This document shows, piece by piece, positions 53,291 through 61,847 of a DNA stretch of 64,000 nt. The notes under the pieces were generated by a model. The model worked only from the letters and a program-made list of their open reading frames with translations. It ran no database searches and was not told the DNA's origin. This stretch comes from an uncultured Planktomarina sp. GTDB lineage: Bacteria > Pseudomonadota > Alphaproteobacteria > Rhodobacterales > Rhodobacteraceae. The DNA lies in NCBI GenBank assembly GCA_943788425.1, contig CALSQF010000006.1:487606-551605 (forward strand), read 5' to 3'. Made by a program: the position numbers and the translations under genes. Numbering within the stretch: the stretch's first letter is position 1; every line of letters starts with the position of its first letter.

Positions 53291-54418
53291 TCAATCCCTT
53301 TCGAACTGGCCCGATGGGCGGCGGCGGTAAACCTCGACGCGTGGGCGTTTGTAGACTTCAATGACGGGAGGCGGCGCTGAGGGTTGCTCTGTCACGGCCT
53401 TGGATGGAATGGATGCACGCGGCTCGCGCGGTGCCCGGCGACGGGCGTTCATTGCGGCTTGTTCGATGTCTTTCAATACCACTTCGATCGTGGAACTCGC
53501 CAGTTGACGTGCGGCTGCCATTGTCTCTGGCGCAGAACCTCGCGGTGCTTCTGCAGAGGTCTTTGTCGCCACCGCGACCAGATCATCAATGGAACCGCCA
53601 ATTTGTTGATCCGCACTGCGGCGTGGCGTGGGATTACCAGTCGGCTTGGTTGATTTTGTGACTTCAACAAGAGGAGTGGAGCGCGTCGATGGACTTGCCG
53701 AAGTCTTGCTGCCCACACCGAGATAAGCCCGCTGCACCGCGGGGTCATTGGCCAAGCGCGCAGCCGTATCTTCATGGGTGACTCGGGTGTTTTCCAAAAG
53801 GTATCCACGATCCGCAATTGCGAGACTTTGCTTTGCATTCTGCTCAACCAACAGCACTCCGATGCCAAGGTCTTTCACACGGGTCAGGTTCTGAAACAGC
53901 TCTTTGCACAGTAGCGGCGACAGACCCAAGGAGGGTTCATCCAACATCAAAATCTCAGGCGCAGACATGATCGCGCGGCCAATCGCAACCATTTGCTGTT
54001 CGCCCCCCGACATTGTGCGCGCGATCTGGCCTTGCCGTTCGCGCAGCTTAGGGAATTGCATCAAAACGCGCTCAAGATTTTCGCGTTCCGTTTCGCGTGC
54101 ACCGGCAGAATATGCGCCCAGCAGCAGGTTCTCTTTCACTGTGAGATCACCAAAGATCCCACGACCTTCCGGTACAAGCGCCACGCCTTTTTCGACGATT
54201 GCGTCAGAAGACAGGCCTGTCAGGCTCTCTCCGTTCAACGTCACGTCACCTGAAACCTTGCCCTCACAAATCCCCGAAATCGCGCGTAACAGCGTCGATT
54301 TGCCAGCGCCATTTGCCCCAAGGATAACGACAACTTCGCCCGTGTTCACCTTGATCGATATATCATTCAGCGATGGATGCTGGCCATAGGCCGCAGAGAG
54401 GTTGGTGACTTCAAGCAT
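53291..54418 (-). CDS. livF: LivF-like ABC ATPase with long C-terminal extension
   Basis: A 375-residue ATPase of the branched-chain amino acid/aromatic importer family. Residues about 1-235 form the normal LivF domain: Walker A GANGAGKST, signature MSGGEQQ, Walker B LMLDEPSLGLS and the switch His-free LLVEQNA. The last ~140 residues are an unusual low-complexity tail rich in Ser, Thr, Pro and Arg, ending VEVYRRRPSGQFERD. Normal LivF proteins stop at about 235. ATG 54418 overlaps the livG end; ATG 54424 is possible. The tail's base composition looks like that of the neighbours. Confidence 0.88.
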   Translation of the reverse strand: MLEVTNLSAAYGQHPSLNDISIKVNTGEVVVILGANGAGKSTLLRAISGICEGKVSGDVTLNGESLTGLSSDAIVEKGVALVPEGRGIFGDLTVKENLLLGAYSAGARETERENLERVLMQFPKLRERQGQIARTMSGGEQQMVAIGRAIMSAPEILMLDEPSLGLSPLLCKELFQNLTRVKDLGIGVLLVEQNAKQSLAIADRGYLLENTRVTHEDTAARLANDPAVQRAYLGVGSKTSASPSTRSTPLVEVTKSTKPTGNPTPRRSADQQIGGSIDDLVAVATKTSAEAPRGSAPETMAAARQLASSTIEVVLKDIEQAAMNARRRAPREPRASIPSKAVTEQPSAPPPVIEVYKRPRVEVYRRRPSGQFERD

Positions 54419-55148
54419 CGTCATCCCCCAGATAAGCGCGGATCACGTCTTGGTCAGAGAGCACATCATCGGTTGTGCCGTCGGCGATTTTAGCACCTGA
54501 TGACATGACCACACAGCGATCACACAGCGAGCGGATCGCGTCCATCACATGTTCGACCATCACGATAGTGCGGCCCTCATTGCGCAGGTTGTGGATCAGC
54601 TCAATTCCTGTCTCAAGCTCGGTTGGGTTCAACCCCGCGAGCCATTCATCCAGCAACAAAACCTTGGGTTCGCCAGCTAATGTGCGCGCCAGCTCGACGC
54701 GTTTTTGATCGATGTAGGTGAGCGAGGACACAGGCGCGTGGCTCATCGCGTCCATGCCGACACGCTCCAAAACGCTATGCGCGAAATCTTCGGCTTCCCG
54801 ACCCCAACGGCGTTTGTGGCCGTAAACTGCACCTGCCATAACATTTTCTAAAACGGAAAGACCTGGCAACAAACGCACCAATTGAAACGTGCGCCCCACT
54901 CCTTCGCGGGCGATAATTTGCGGAGCCGCGTCAGAGATCAAACGCCCACGTAGCGAAATCCGACCATCCGTAGGGGCAAAGACCCCTGAGATCATATTGA
55001 TCATCGTCGTCTTGCCAGAGCCGTTAGGCCCAATGATGCCAACCATCTCATGTTCGGCCACATCGAACGACATGTTCGAAACGGCCACCAATCCACCAAA
55101 GCGTTTAGTGATATTTTTGACTGAAAGGACTGCGCCGGCCTGCTTCAT
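54411..55148 (-). CDS. livG: LivG-like ABC ATPase
   Basis: A 245-residue ATPase partner of LivF. Walker A is GPNGSGKTT, Walker B is VLLLDEWLAGLNP and the switch His lies in MVEHVM. The signature region reads SLTYIDQKRVELA where the usual text is LSYGQQRR, so the conserved Gly-Gln is replaced by Ile-Asp. The Walker B Pro is Trp. ATP hydrolysis may then depend mainly on the site that uses LivF's intact signature. It follows livM with a shared A (TAATG) and overlaps livF, so the genes are coupled. Confidence 0.9.
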   Translation of the reverse strand: MKQAGAVLSVKNITKRFGGLVAVSNMSFDVAEHEMVGIIGPNGSGKTTMINMISGVFAPTDGRISLRGRLISDAAPQIIAREGVGRTFQLVRLLPGLSVLENVMAGAVYGHKRRWGREAEDFAHSVLERVGMDAMSHAPVSSLTYIDQKRVELARTLAGEPKVLLLDEWLAGLNPTELETGIELIHNLRNEGRTIVMVEHVMDAIRSLCDRCVVMSSGAKIADGTTDDVLSDQDVIRAYLGDDDA

Positions 55149-56077
55149 TAACGCCCCCTTGCGCGCGCGCGTAGTTGTTCGATCCGTCCGACAAAACCGT
55201 GCGGCAGGAAGTAGACGATCACCAAGAAAGCAACGCCAAGAACCAAGATTGACTGATTAGGGAAGTTTGAATCGACCCAGTTCCAGATCAACAAAAACGG
55301 GATCACGCCAACCACTGGCCCCCAAAGCCGTCCTGAGCCGCCCAAAAGCGCCATGATGACGACGAAGAAACTCAGCTGCGGGGAGAAGACTTGATTGGGT
55401 TCGATGTAGCTCCAACGCGGGGCGATAATAGCTCCGACGATAGCACCGAAAACGCCAGTGGTGGTGAACAGGATTACCTTGGCCATGGCGGTGTTGATGC
55501 CAACATGACGCGCGACGGTTTCATCGCCGCCAATAATACGCAGCGCAAAGCCAAGACGCGAACGGCTGATTATCCATCCCAGCAGGTAGACGCAACCCGC
55601 GGTCACAAGCAGCATCCAATAAAGATGCGCATCGGTGAATTCCGTCAGAACATAAAGGCCGCGCGAGCCGAGGAAATTGTTCTGCACCCAGCTCACCAGA
55701 TTGCGGATCATTTCTGCTAGACCCAGCGTGAAGATAACGAAATAGACCCCTGACAAACGCAGCGTCGCAAGTCCGATCAGCGCGGCAAGCACACCGCCGA
55801 TGACCGCAGAAAGCGCCAGCATCGACCAGAAACTCGCGTCATAATCGCTCATCCCAGAGCCAACGACAAAGCCACCAACCCCGAAGAACGCAGCAGAGGC
55901 GAGCGATATATAATGCGTCGGGCCAGAGAATAGCATCCACGATGTAGCAAGCGCCGTGTACATCATCACATCCACGCCAATCCCAAGCCAATAGCCATTG
56001 GACATCATCGGCCAGAACGCAGCGAGCGCGACAAGCACACCTGCCCAGATAAGCTCTTGCACGGTTGCAGGATTCAT
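55148..56077 (-). CDS. livM: LivM-like ABC permease
   Basis: A 309-residue polytopic permease with about eight to ten membrane spans, paired with LivH. The EAA-like ATPase contact region is RSRLGFALRIIGGDETVARHVGIN. Conserved text FGVGGF and RLSGVYFVIFTLGLAEMIR is typical. It ends in a basic tail (EQLRARARGR). The start overlaps the livH end by four bases (ATGA). The family imports branched-chain amino acids, amides or aromatic acids; the substrate here is inferred from context only. Confidence 0.92.
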   Translation of the reverse strand: MNPATVQELIWAGVLVALAAFWPMMSNGYWLGIGVDVMMYTALATSWMLFSGPTHYISLASAAFFGVGGFVVGSGMSDYDASFWSMLALSAVIGGVLAALIGLATLRLSGVYFVIFTLGLAEMIRNLVSWVQNNFLGSRGLYVLTEFTDAHLYWMLLVTAGCVYLLGWIISRSRLGFALRIIGGDETVARHVGINTAMAKVILFTTTGVFGAIVGAIIAPRWSYIEPNQVFSPQLSFFVVIMALLGGSGRLWGPVVGVIPFLLIWNWVDSNFPNQSILVLGVAFLVIVYFLPHGFVGRIEQLRARARGR

Positions 56078-56940
56078 ACTGCACGTCTCCCGAACAGGCC
56101 TTGGGGGCGGAACAACAGGATGATAACGAAGATGAAATAGGCGGCAGCAAGTGTCAGGCCTGGATCAACCAAAGTGGCGACACCTGTCTCCACAAGGCCA
56201 AGGATGATCGCCGCAACAATCGCGCCGCGAATTTCGCCCACGCCGCCCATGATGACGATGATCAGGGCTTTGAGCGTAAAGACTACACCGATTGAGGCGT
56301 CTAGCGTGATGAAGGTCGAAATCAACGCGCCGCCTACGGCGGTGATGGTGCCGCCCAATGCGAAAGTCAAAGCCGAAACGCGTGGCACGTTGATGCCCAC
56401 AAGACCAGAGGCTTCTGTAGACACAGACACCGCGCGCACTGCAACGCCGGGGCGTGAGTAATGCAGCCAAATATAGAGCGCGGCGGCGATCAGTACCGCG
56501 AGCAAGAAAGCGACGAGGCGGTTCAGCGATGTGGTGGATCCCAAAATGGAGATCGGCTCGCTTAGGTATTTATAAAAGAAGAAGCCGCCCTCAATCGACA
56601 CCATGATGCCGATAAAAATGAACGACATGCCAAAGGTGGCGAGGATACTATCAACCTCAAGCGCGCCTTGCGATTTGGAGCGGCGCACAAGAGGCGTCAG
56701 CAGGAAACGATAGATCAACCAGTTGCCGATAAAAGCGACGGGGATCACAAGAATAACCGTGAGGATCGGACTGATTTGCGCCGTTGTATAAAGCCAAAAC
56801 GCAGCCAAAGCCCCCAAGACCAACACCTCGCCATTGGCGAGGTTCATGATCCGTGCAACGCCGTATTGCAAGTTCAGACCCATCGCGACAAGCGCATAGG
56901 TGCCTGACAAAAGCAGGCCGGAAACGAGTATGTCGAGCAT
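56074..56940 (-). CDS. livH: LivH-like ABC permease
   Basis: A 288-residue permease with about eight membrane spans. Family text includes ILVSGLLLSGTYALVAMGLNLQYGV at the start, RIMNLANGEVLVLGA, and the ATPase contact region RPGVAVRAVSVSTEASGLVGINVPRV. A typical alphaproteobacterial GGVGEIRGAIVAAIILGLVE follows. It lies 53 bases after the substrate-binding protein gene and precedes livM with a four-base overlap. Together the five genes make one complete importer. Confidence 0.92.
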   Translation of the reverse strand: MLDILVSGLLLSGTYALVAMGLNLQYGVARIMNLANGEVLVLGALAAFWLYTTAQISPILTVILVIPVAFIGNWLIYRFLLTPLVRRSKSQGALEVDSILATFGMSFIFIGIMVSIEGGFFFYKYLSEPISILGSTTSLNRLVAFLLAVLIAAALYIWLHYSRPGVAVRAVSVSTEASGLVGINVPRVSALTFALGGTITAVGGALISTFITLDASIGVVFTLKALIIVIMGGVGEIRGAIVAAIILGLVETGVATLVDPGLTLAAAYFIFVIILLFRPQGLFGRRAV

Positions 56941-56993
56941 TAGATCTCCCGAGAGTGGTCGGGCGGGAAAGTCCCCGCCCGTGCCAGTTCTTT

Positions 56994-58187
56994 TTAATCA
57001 GACCAACCGGTTTTTGCGCGCACAGGTACCGCGCCGATCACGTTAGATCCCTTCACACCGCGAAAGACGCCATCTTGCCACTGGCCCACGGACCAGAAGG
57101 TATTGGAGAAGTTGTTGGTAAAGCTCAGCTCGCCCATCACCGTTTCAAACGAGTTGTCCTTGATATACTGAGTGACAACTTCACGATCGAGCGTGGCTGC
57201 GCCAACAATCGCTTGTTCTAGGATCTGCAAAGACGCGTATGTGTTGGCGGATGCCCAATAGTCCGCGACTTTGCCCGTGATATCCATATGTGCTTTGCGG
57301 TAGGCCGCGATCGCTGGATTATCCACATTGGTACCGCCAGCACCCAAGACGTTGTTAATCTTGTTGCCATAAGCGCCTTTGAACGCTGGGAAGCTCGTCG
57401 CAACTGCAGAGTAATAAAGTTTTACGTCGAGGTCTTCGATAATCGCCTGCTCGGCAAGTCCGAAGCTGTCTGGTGGGTAGGACCAAGCAACGAACGCCTT
57501 CGCGCCACTCTCTTTGGCACCCTTCATTACAGGGCTCAAATCTGGTGTGCCCAGAGGGTAAGACTTGTCATAGACAATGTCGAAACCAGCTTCGCCGAAT
57601 AGCTCGCGTGCGCGATCAGCAAGCTCAATACCGAAGGCGTCAGCCACATTGACCATCGCGATTTCGTTACCGATTTCACCAGCGTCACGTTGCTCGATCA
57701 GGATCTCTTTTACACCGTCCACGAAGGCCGTCGTGGTCCCAAGCGTGAAGAACAGGTTTGGATAGCGCGTTGTCAGCTCTTCCATCTTGTCAGTGATCGC
57801 AGAGACCGCAATCATCGGATAGCCGAACTTGCCATAGATCGGCGCGGTCGCGATGTTAAAACCAGTACCATATGGGGCAACCACGAAATCAACTTTGTCC
57901 TGCGTCGCAAGACGCTGCGCCAGTTTGATGTGCTCGCCAGGATTGGTTTTGTCGTCATACTCGATCAATTCGAGCATCTTCATTTCGCCGCCAACGTCCA
58001 GACCGCCGCGTGCATTCACTTCTTCCACCCAAAGGCGCACGTTGGGCCACTGTGTTACGACAGCGCCACCCGCAAGCGGGCCAGTCTTAGGTGCAATCGC
58101 ACCGATCTTGATCATATCCTGAGCAAACAAGGACGTGCCGGCGACAGCTAACGCTGCTGCAAGGCCAAAAAGGCTTCTTCTATACAT
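56994..58187 (-). CDS. Liv-type periplasmic substrate-binding protein
   Basis: A 397-residue secreted protein. MYRRSLFGLAAALAVAGTSLFA is a signal peptide. The mature chain is a two-lobed family-6 receptor (MIKIGAIAPKTGPLAGG, WVEEVNARGGLDVGG, IELIEYDDKTNPGEHIKLAQRL, GTGFNIATAPIYGKFGYP). ATG 58187 is preferred because GGGAG is directly upstream; a longer start at 58223 would place basic residues before the signal. It delivers the substrate to LivHM. Binding specificity cannot be read by eye. The 106-base gap upstream may hold a promoter. Confidence 0.9.
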   Translation of the reverse strand: MYRRSLFGLAAALAVAGTSLFAQDMIKIGAIAPKTGPLAGGAVVTQWPNVRLWVEEVNARGGLDVGGEMKMLELIEYDDKTNPGEHIKLAQRLATQDKVDFVVAPYGTGFNIATAPIYGKFGYPMIAVSAITDKMEELTTRYPNLFFTLGTTTAFVDGVKEILIEQRDAGEIGNEIAMVNVADAFGIELADRARELFGEAGFDIVYDKSYPLGTPDLSPVMKGAKESGAKAFVAWSYPPDSFGLAEQAIIEDLDVKLYYSAVATSFPAFKGAYGNKINNVLGAGGTNVDNPAIAAYRKAHMDITGKVADYWASANTYASLQILEQAIVGAATLDREVVTQYIKDNSFETVMGELSFTNNFSNTFWSVGQWQDGVFRGVKGSNVIGAVPVRAKTGWSD

Positions 58188-58329
58188 AGATTTCTCCCTG
58201 AATCGTTGTGTCAGATGGCCCATTACGATGCCGACTCGTTTGCGGTCGGAGAGCCTTATCTATAAATAGTGCATTGAACCTGTACGTTAAATCAATGCAT
58301 TTGTTAATTGATTTTCGAGTACGCGGATT

Positions 58330-59217
58330 TTACTCTGCTGGTTCTGCCATCTTTGGCGCGACGATAGACTCCTCGTAGGTCAGCTCACCAAGCCCATCTT
58401 CAAAGATGTTACGTTCGGCAATCCATTCCCGCGATTTATCAAAGATTTCACGCGAATAAGGTTCAAACACAATGCGCTCACCAGGTCCGAACAGACGCGT
58501 ATCCATCTGATCTTTGAAGCGCTCTGGGAATTCGTTGCGATAGTAATGCGTGTAAAGCTCTTGGCGCAAATCGATGTCCTTTTGCGCCATACGCAGCGCG
58601 CTGAAATACTTTTCAACATCTTCAAGTTCTGCATCTTCTGAGACCATTGCCGCCATCATGAACGAGGTATCGAGCACTTTGCGATATCCCAATTGCTCCA
58701 TGAAATAGTAAGGCCCGCTGAACAAGCTGACCGCAGGCACAACTCCATCGATCAGGTTCTCCATCCGCTTGAAAAGGAGGCCATCAGCAAAGCTGAGATT
58801 GATCTCGTTATGCGACAAGAACGGCTCAAGGGCTTGGATAGTCGAATAGTGACTGCCCGATTGGAAACCTACTGAAATTGGCACATTTGCGAGATCTTCA
58901 GGCGTTTCGATATCACTGTCATTTGGAACGAAGATCCCACAGGGCGAGACAGAATATGCGTTCGCATATAGCTTGCCATGACCCGACGCAGCCGCGACGT
59001 TGACTGTCCAATGGCACGCTGAACTGACGTCACAAGTACGCCCTTTTTCAAAGGTCTGATACGCTCCAACGCGATCCCCGAGATCGTGGCGATCACCTGT
59101 GGCAGACAGCAATTGATCTTCTAACTCATATGCGAGACCGACCTCAACAAAATAGCCTTTCTCGACAGCAATCCACTCATGCAAGCGCATGTGCGGCGCG
59201 ATAATAAACTTGCTCAT
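58330..59217 (-). CDS. NMT1/THI5-like protein without signal peptide
   Basis: A 295-residue protein of the periplasmic-binding fold. FIIAPHMRLHEWIAVEKGYFVEVGL opens it like NMT1-type receptors. CHWTVNVAAASGHGKL and CGIFVPNDSDIETPEDLANVPISVG follow, then the second lobe. ATG 59217 follows AGAGGG. Upstream in-frame codons from 59331 read as leader, but no Sec signal is seen from either start. It may be a cytoplasmic binder or enzyme of this fold (some decarboxylases share it). It heads the island's minus-strand genes. Confidence 0.75.
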   Translation of the reverse strand: MSKFIIAPHMRLHEWIAVEKGYFVEVGLAYELEDQLLSATGDRHDLGDRVGAYQTFEKGRTCDVSSACHWTVNVAAASGHGKLYANAYSVSPCGIFVPNDSDIETPEDLANVPISVGFQSGSHYSTIQALEPFLSHNEINLSFADGLLFKRMENLIDGVVPAVSLFSGPYYFMEQLGYRKVLDTSFMMAAMVSEDAELEDVEKYFSALRMAQKDIDLRQELYTHYYRNEFPERFKDQMDTRLFGPGERIVFEPYSREIFDKSREWIAERNIFEDGLGELTYEESIVAPKMAEPAE

Positions 59218-59338
59218 AACATCCCTCTCTAGAGTAGCTTTTACGTCATGTTGGCAGTTTTGAGGGAAATAGACCAGCCCTACAACTTTGATATATGTTT
59301 TAAACAAATTCAATAAGCTGGAGGGAAACAAATATGAC

Positions 59339-59503
59339 GGTACTGTCAGATTAAACTCGGTTGAAGTGGGCAGGCGGTTTCGTAGCCTCGCCGTATAACA
59401 AAGCGCTCTCCATTCAGGTCCTTTAAAACGAGCCCTGAGATCATCCGCCTGGCTGTGATGCTGTACGTTCGTTTTCCGCTCTCACTCCGTAATGTTTAAG
59501 ATC
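59339..59503 (+). mobile_element. Left-end remnant of the IS6-type element
   Basis: GGTACTGTCA (59339-59348) and the following ~155 bases match the left end of the intact copy, including the start of the transposase gene to CTCACTCCGTAATG. The match breaks at about 59503, where IS3 sequence begins. This marks the right border of the catabolic island. Confidence 0.88.
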
Positions 59504-59647
59504 TTCTACAGCTTACGAGAAGCACAGATAATCATCGAAGAATGGAGGAAACACTACAACACAAAGAGACCACACAGTGCGTTGGGCTATCGCCCGCCAG
59601 CTCCTGAAACCATCATACCACTGGATCAGAGGCCAATCATGCACTAA
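59504..59647 (+). mobile_element. IS3-family transposase (OrfB) 3' fragment
   Basis: The frame reads SLREAQIIIEEWRKHYNTKRPH then SALGYRPPAPETIIPL to TAA at 59645-59647. This is the classic IS3-family OrfB C-terminus (integrase core tail). It is joined directly to the IS6-type left-end remnant, so one element inserted into, or recombined with, the other. The following 58 bases may be IS3 right-end sequence. Confidence 0.88.
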
Positions 59648-59705
59648 CAATTAACCTGGCCCAGTCAGATGAGGCTGCTCAATGTTGACTAGGGGTGGGG
59701 CATAG

Positions 59706-59841
59706 GTGCTCCACCTTTATTCACGCACTAATTTCAAGCTGAACCGCGCCGCAGCTCTTACTGAGTGGCGCCAATTATTGAGCGCATAGATTCAGGCTGC
59801 GCCAGTAATCCGCTGCGAGTTCTCATTCGTCTGACAGCTGC
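59706..59841 (+). mobile_element. Third right-end remnant of the IS6-type element
   Basis: About 136 bases match the transposase end (NFKLNRAAALTEWRQLLSA) and right terminal repeat (TGACAGC, 59832-59838). It starts at nearly the same inner break (CTCCACC-TTATTCACG) as the other two remnants. Confidence 0.86.
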
Positions 59842-60116
59842 ACTTCTAAAGCTGCTATCATCGTCATCCGGGTCGGGCAAGATAACCGGATTGACAGGTT
59901 GCTCGACTGCAACCAAATCCCTGTTAATCTTTGTTGCAGAGTTTCAAAGCGCTAACTCATGATCATACATCGGCTCATAGGTTTCAGGTGTGTGGAAGCC
60001 CACCAGACGAGACTGCCGCACTGCAACGTCAAAGGTGATGGCTGAGAATTTTGTCACATAAACAGAGAGTTTAAAAAAGGATTCCCGTCTTGATTTTTGG
60101 TTAAGACAGGGACAAC
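59842..60116. other. Gene debris between IS remnants
   Basis: On the minus strand a 37-codon stretch (GTG 60057 to TGA 59944) reads TKFSAITFDVAVRQSRLVGF and then PETYEPMYDHE. In the same frame beyond the stop comes VAVEQPVNPVILPDPDDD, which faintly recalls PIN-domain toxin text. No complete gene is present. I treat it as a cut remnant of unknown origin. Confidence 0.35.
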
Positions 60117-60933
60117 GGTACTGTCAAATTAAACTTGGTTGAAGCGAGCAGGGTGTATTTGTAGCATCCGCAAATGACAAAACACTCCCCATTTAGGTAC
60201 TTTAAAACGAGCCCAGAGATCATCCGCTTGGCTGTGATGCTGTACGTTCGGTTTCCGCTCTCACTCCGTAATGTGGAAGATCTTCTGCACGAACGAGGCA
60301 TTGAGATCAGCCACGAAACAGTTCGGTTTTGGTGGAACAGATTTGGTCCGATGTTTGCTGCTGAGATACGAAGAAACCGGGTCAGTCGGATGCGATCTTA
60401 TTCGAACTGGCAATGGCACCTGGACGAGGTCTTCGTAAAGATCAATGGAGAGACGCATTACCTCTGGCGAGCCGTTGATCACGAAGGTGAGGTGCTTGAA
60501 AGTTATGTTACCAAGCGCCGAGACCGCAAGGCAGCATTGAAATTCCTCAGAAAAGCAATGAAGCGCTACGGCGGACCAGAAGTAGTTGTGACGGACAAAC
60601 TACGTTCCTATGGCGCTGCAATGAAAGTTGTTGGCAACGCGGATCGGCAGGAAACGGGCCGCTGGTGTAACAATAGGGCTGAGAATTCCCACTTGCCGTT
60701 TCGACGACGAGAACGCGCTATGCTCCGCTTCCGACAGATGCGATGTCTGCAAAAGTTCGCTGCAGTCCACTCTTCAGTCCACAACCATTTCAATCAGGAA
60801 CGCCACTTCTACTCACGAGACAATTTCAAGCTCAATCGAACTGCCGCTCTTACTGAGTGGCGCCAACTATTGAGCGCATAGATTCAGGCTGCGCCAGCAA
60901 TCTGATGCGAGTTCTCATTTGTCTGACAGCACC
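60117..60933 (+). mobile_element. Complete IS6-type insertion sequence
   Basis: About 817 bp bounded by terminal inverted repeats GGTACTGTCA (60117-60126) and TGACAGCACC (60924-60933), the latter read GGTGCTGTCA on the other strand. It contains one intact transposase gene. Size matches IS6-type elements. Flanking bases (GGGACAAC and CTCCCCTA) show no 8-bp target duplication, so the ends have probably recombined since insertion. Confidence 0.9.
60174..60881 (+). CDS. IS6-family DDE transposase
   Basis: A 235-residue intact transposase. An N-terminal HTH region (FKTSPEIIRLAVMLYVRFPLSLRNVEDLL) is followed by the DDE core. WHLDEVFVKINGE gives the first Asp, VVTDKLRSY the second and NNRAENSH the Glu. 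A basic FRRRERAMLRFR segment follows. IS6 elements move by cointegrate formation and can fuse and carry neighbouring DNA, which makes the remnant pattern at the island's edges meaningful. No frameshift is seen. Confidence 0.95.
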   Translation: MTKHSPFRYFKTSPEIIRLAVMLYVRFPLSLRNVEDLLHERGIEISHETVRFWWNRFGPMFAAEIRRNRVSRMRSYSNWQWHLDEVFVKINGETHYLWRAVDHEGEVLESYVTKRRDRKAALKFLRKAMKRYGGPEVVVTDKLRSYGAAMKVVGNADRQETGRWCNNRAENSHLPFRRRERAMLRFRQMRCLQKFAAVHSSVHNHFNQERHFYSRDNFKLNRTAALTEWRQLLSA

Positions 60934-60952
60934 CTCCCCTAGGGCCGCACAA

Positions 60953-61831
60953 TCAATCACCGATTGGTTTAGGTCCGGGGTCTTTGGTCAATGGCAACAG
61001 CGATGTTCGGATGCGCCGCAGGTTCTCTTTGACTCGTTCTGGCCGCTTTCTCGCAGCACCGGCGGCCAGGACATCGACAATCGCAATGTAGACAAGACGC
61101 GAGGCTGAGGGTTTGTAAATGTCTTGATCTTCAGGAATATCGATTTGGATTGAAATGTCCGTTAGCAGTGCAAGGTCTGAGCCGGTTTTGGTTAAGCTGA
61201 TCGTAGTTGCGCCATATTGTTTGGCGATTGCAATGCTATCCAAAAGTTCAGCAGGTTGACCACTTGATGAAATTGCGACCAGCACATCACCTTCGATCAG
61301 GGTCGAGGATAGCATGCGCTGGAGATAACCGTCGGCATGCGCCTCTGCGGGAATACCAAGCCGAAAAAACCTGTTGGCCCCCTCACGAGCAACATTGGCA
61401 GAGCCCCCGCCAACACCAAGAAAGGCTATGCGGCGGGCATCGGCAAGTTTGTCTGTTGCTTGTTCAATCGCCTCACTATCCAGTTGCCCACGAACCAGCG
61501 TCAGAGTGTCGACCAATGTACTGAACACCTGTGTTACCAATTGCCCGGTTTCAGATTGATCTCCGCTTGCCCCCCCAAGGTATTGCAAACTGACCGCCAC
61601 GTTTTGCGCAAGTCTGATTTGAAAGTCGCGGAACCCTTCGCAGCCGATTGTTGTACAGAATCGATTCACTGTCGCGACAGAAACCTCGGTTGCCGCTGCA
61701 ATCTCGTGCTGCGAAAGAAAAGAGATTCCCTCAAGGTTTGCCAGCACAAAATCAGCAACCAGTTGCTCGCGCTTGGGGAAAGCTCCGTTCAGAGTGCGCA
61801 CATGCGAGATGAGATCGATAACTTCGAGCAT
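60953..61831 (-). CDS. MurR/RpiR-family transcriptional regulator
   Basis: A 292-residue regulator. Residues about 1-80 are an RpiR-type HTH (FVLANLEGISFLSQHEIAAATEVSVATVNRFCTTIGCEGFRDFQ). Residues about 125-260 are a SIS domain that binds phosphosugars or similar (GVGGGSANVAREGANRFFRLG, ISSSGQPAELLDSIAIAK). It lies immediately beside ridA on the minus strand, and both diverge from a family-5 substrate-binding gene. The two TGTAA-N5-TTACA repeats between are probable operators for this protein. A 16-base gap separates it from ridA. Confidence 0.9.
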   Translation of the reverse strand: MLEVIDLISHVRTLNGAFPKREQLVADFVLANLEGISFLSQHEIAAATEVSVATVNRFCTTIGCEGFRDFQIRLAQNVAVSLQYLGGASGDQSETGQLVTQVFSTLVDTLTLVRGQLDSEAIEQATDKLADARRIAFLGVGGGSANVAREGANRFFRLGIPAEAHADGYLQRMLSSTLIEGDVLVAISSSGQPAELLDSIAIAKQYGATTISLTKTGSDLALLTDISIQIDIPEDQDIYKPSASRLVYIAIVDVLAAGAARKRPERVKENLRRIRTSLLPLTKDPGPKPIGD

Positions 61832-61847
61832 TGTCTTGGTGTGCCTC

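Noticed and set aside
47815-60933. Intact composite transposon
   Set aside because: Only one complete IS copy exists, the left end is a remnant and no target duplication was found, so current mobility as a unit is not supported.
60109-60941. Eight-base target duplication of the IS6-type copy
   Set aside because: The flanks GGGACAAC and CTCCCCTA do not match.
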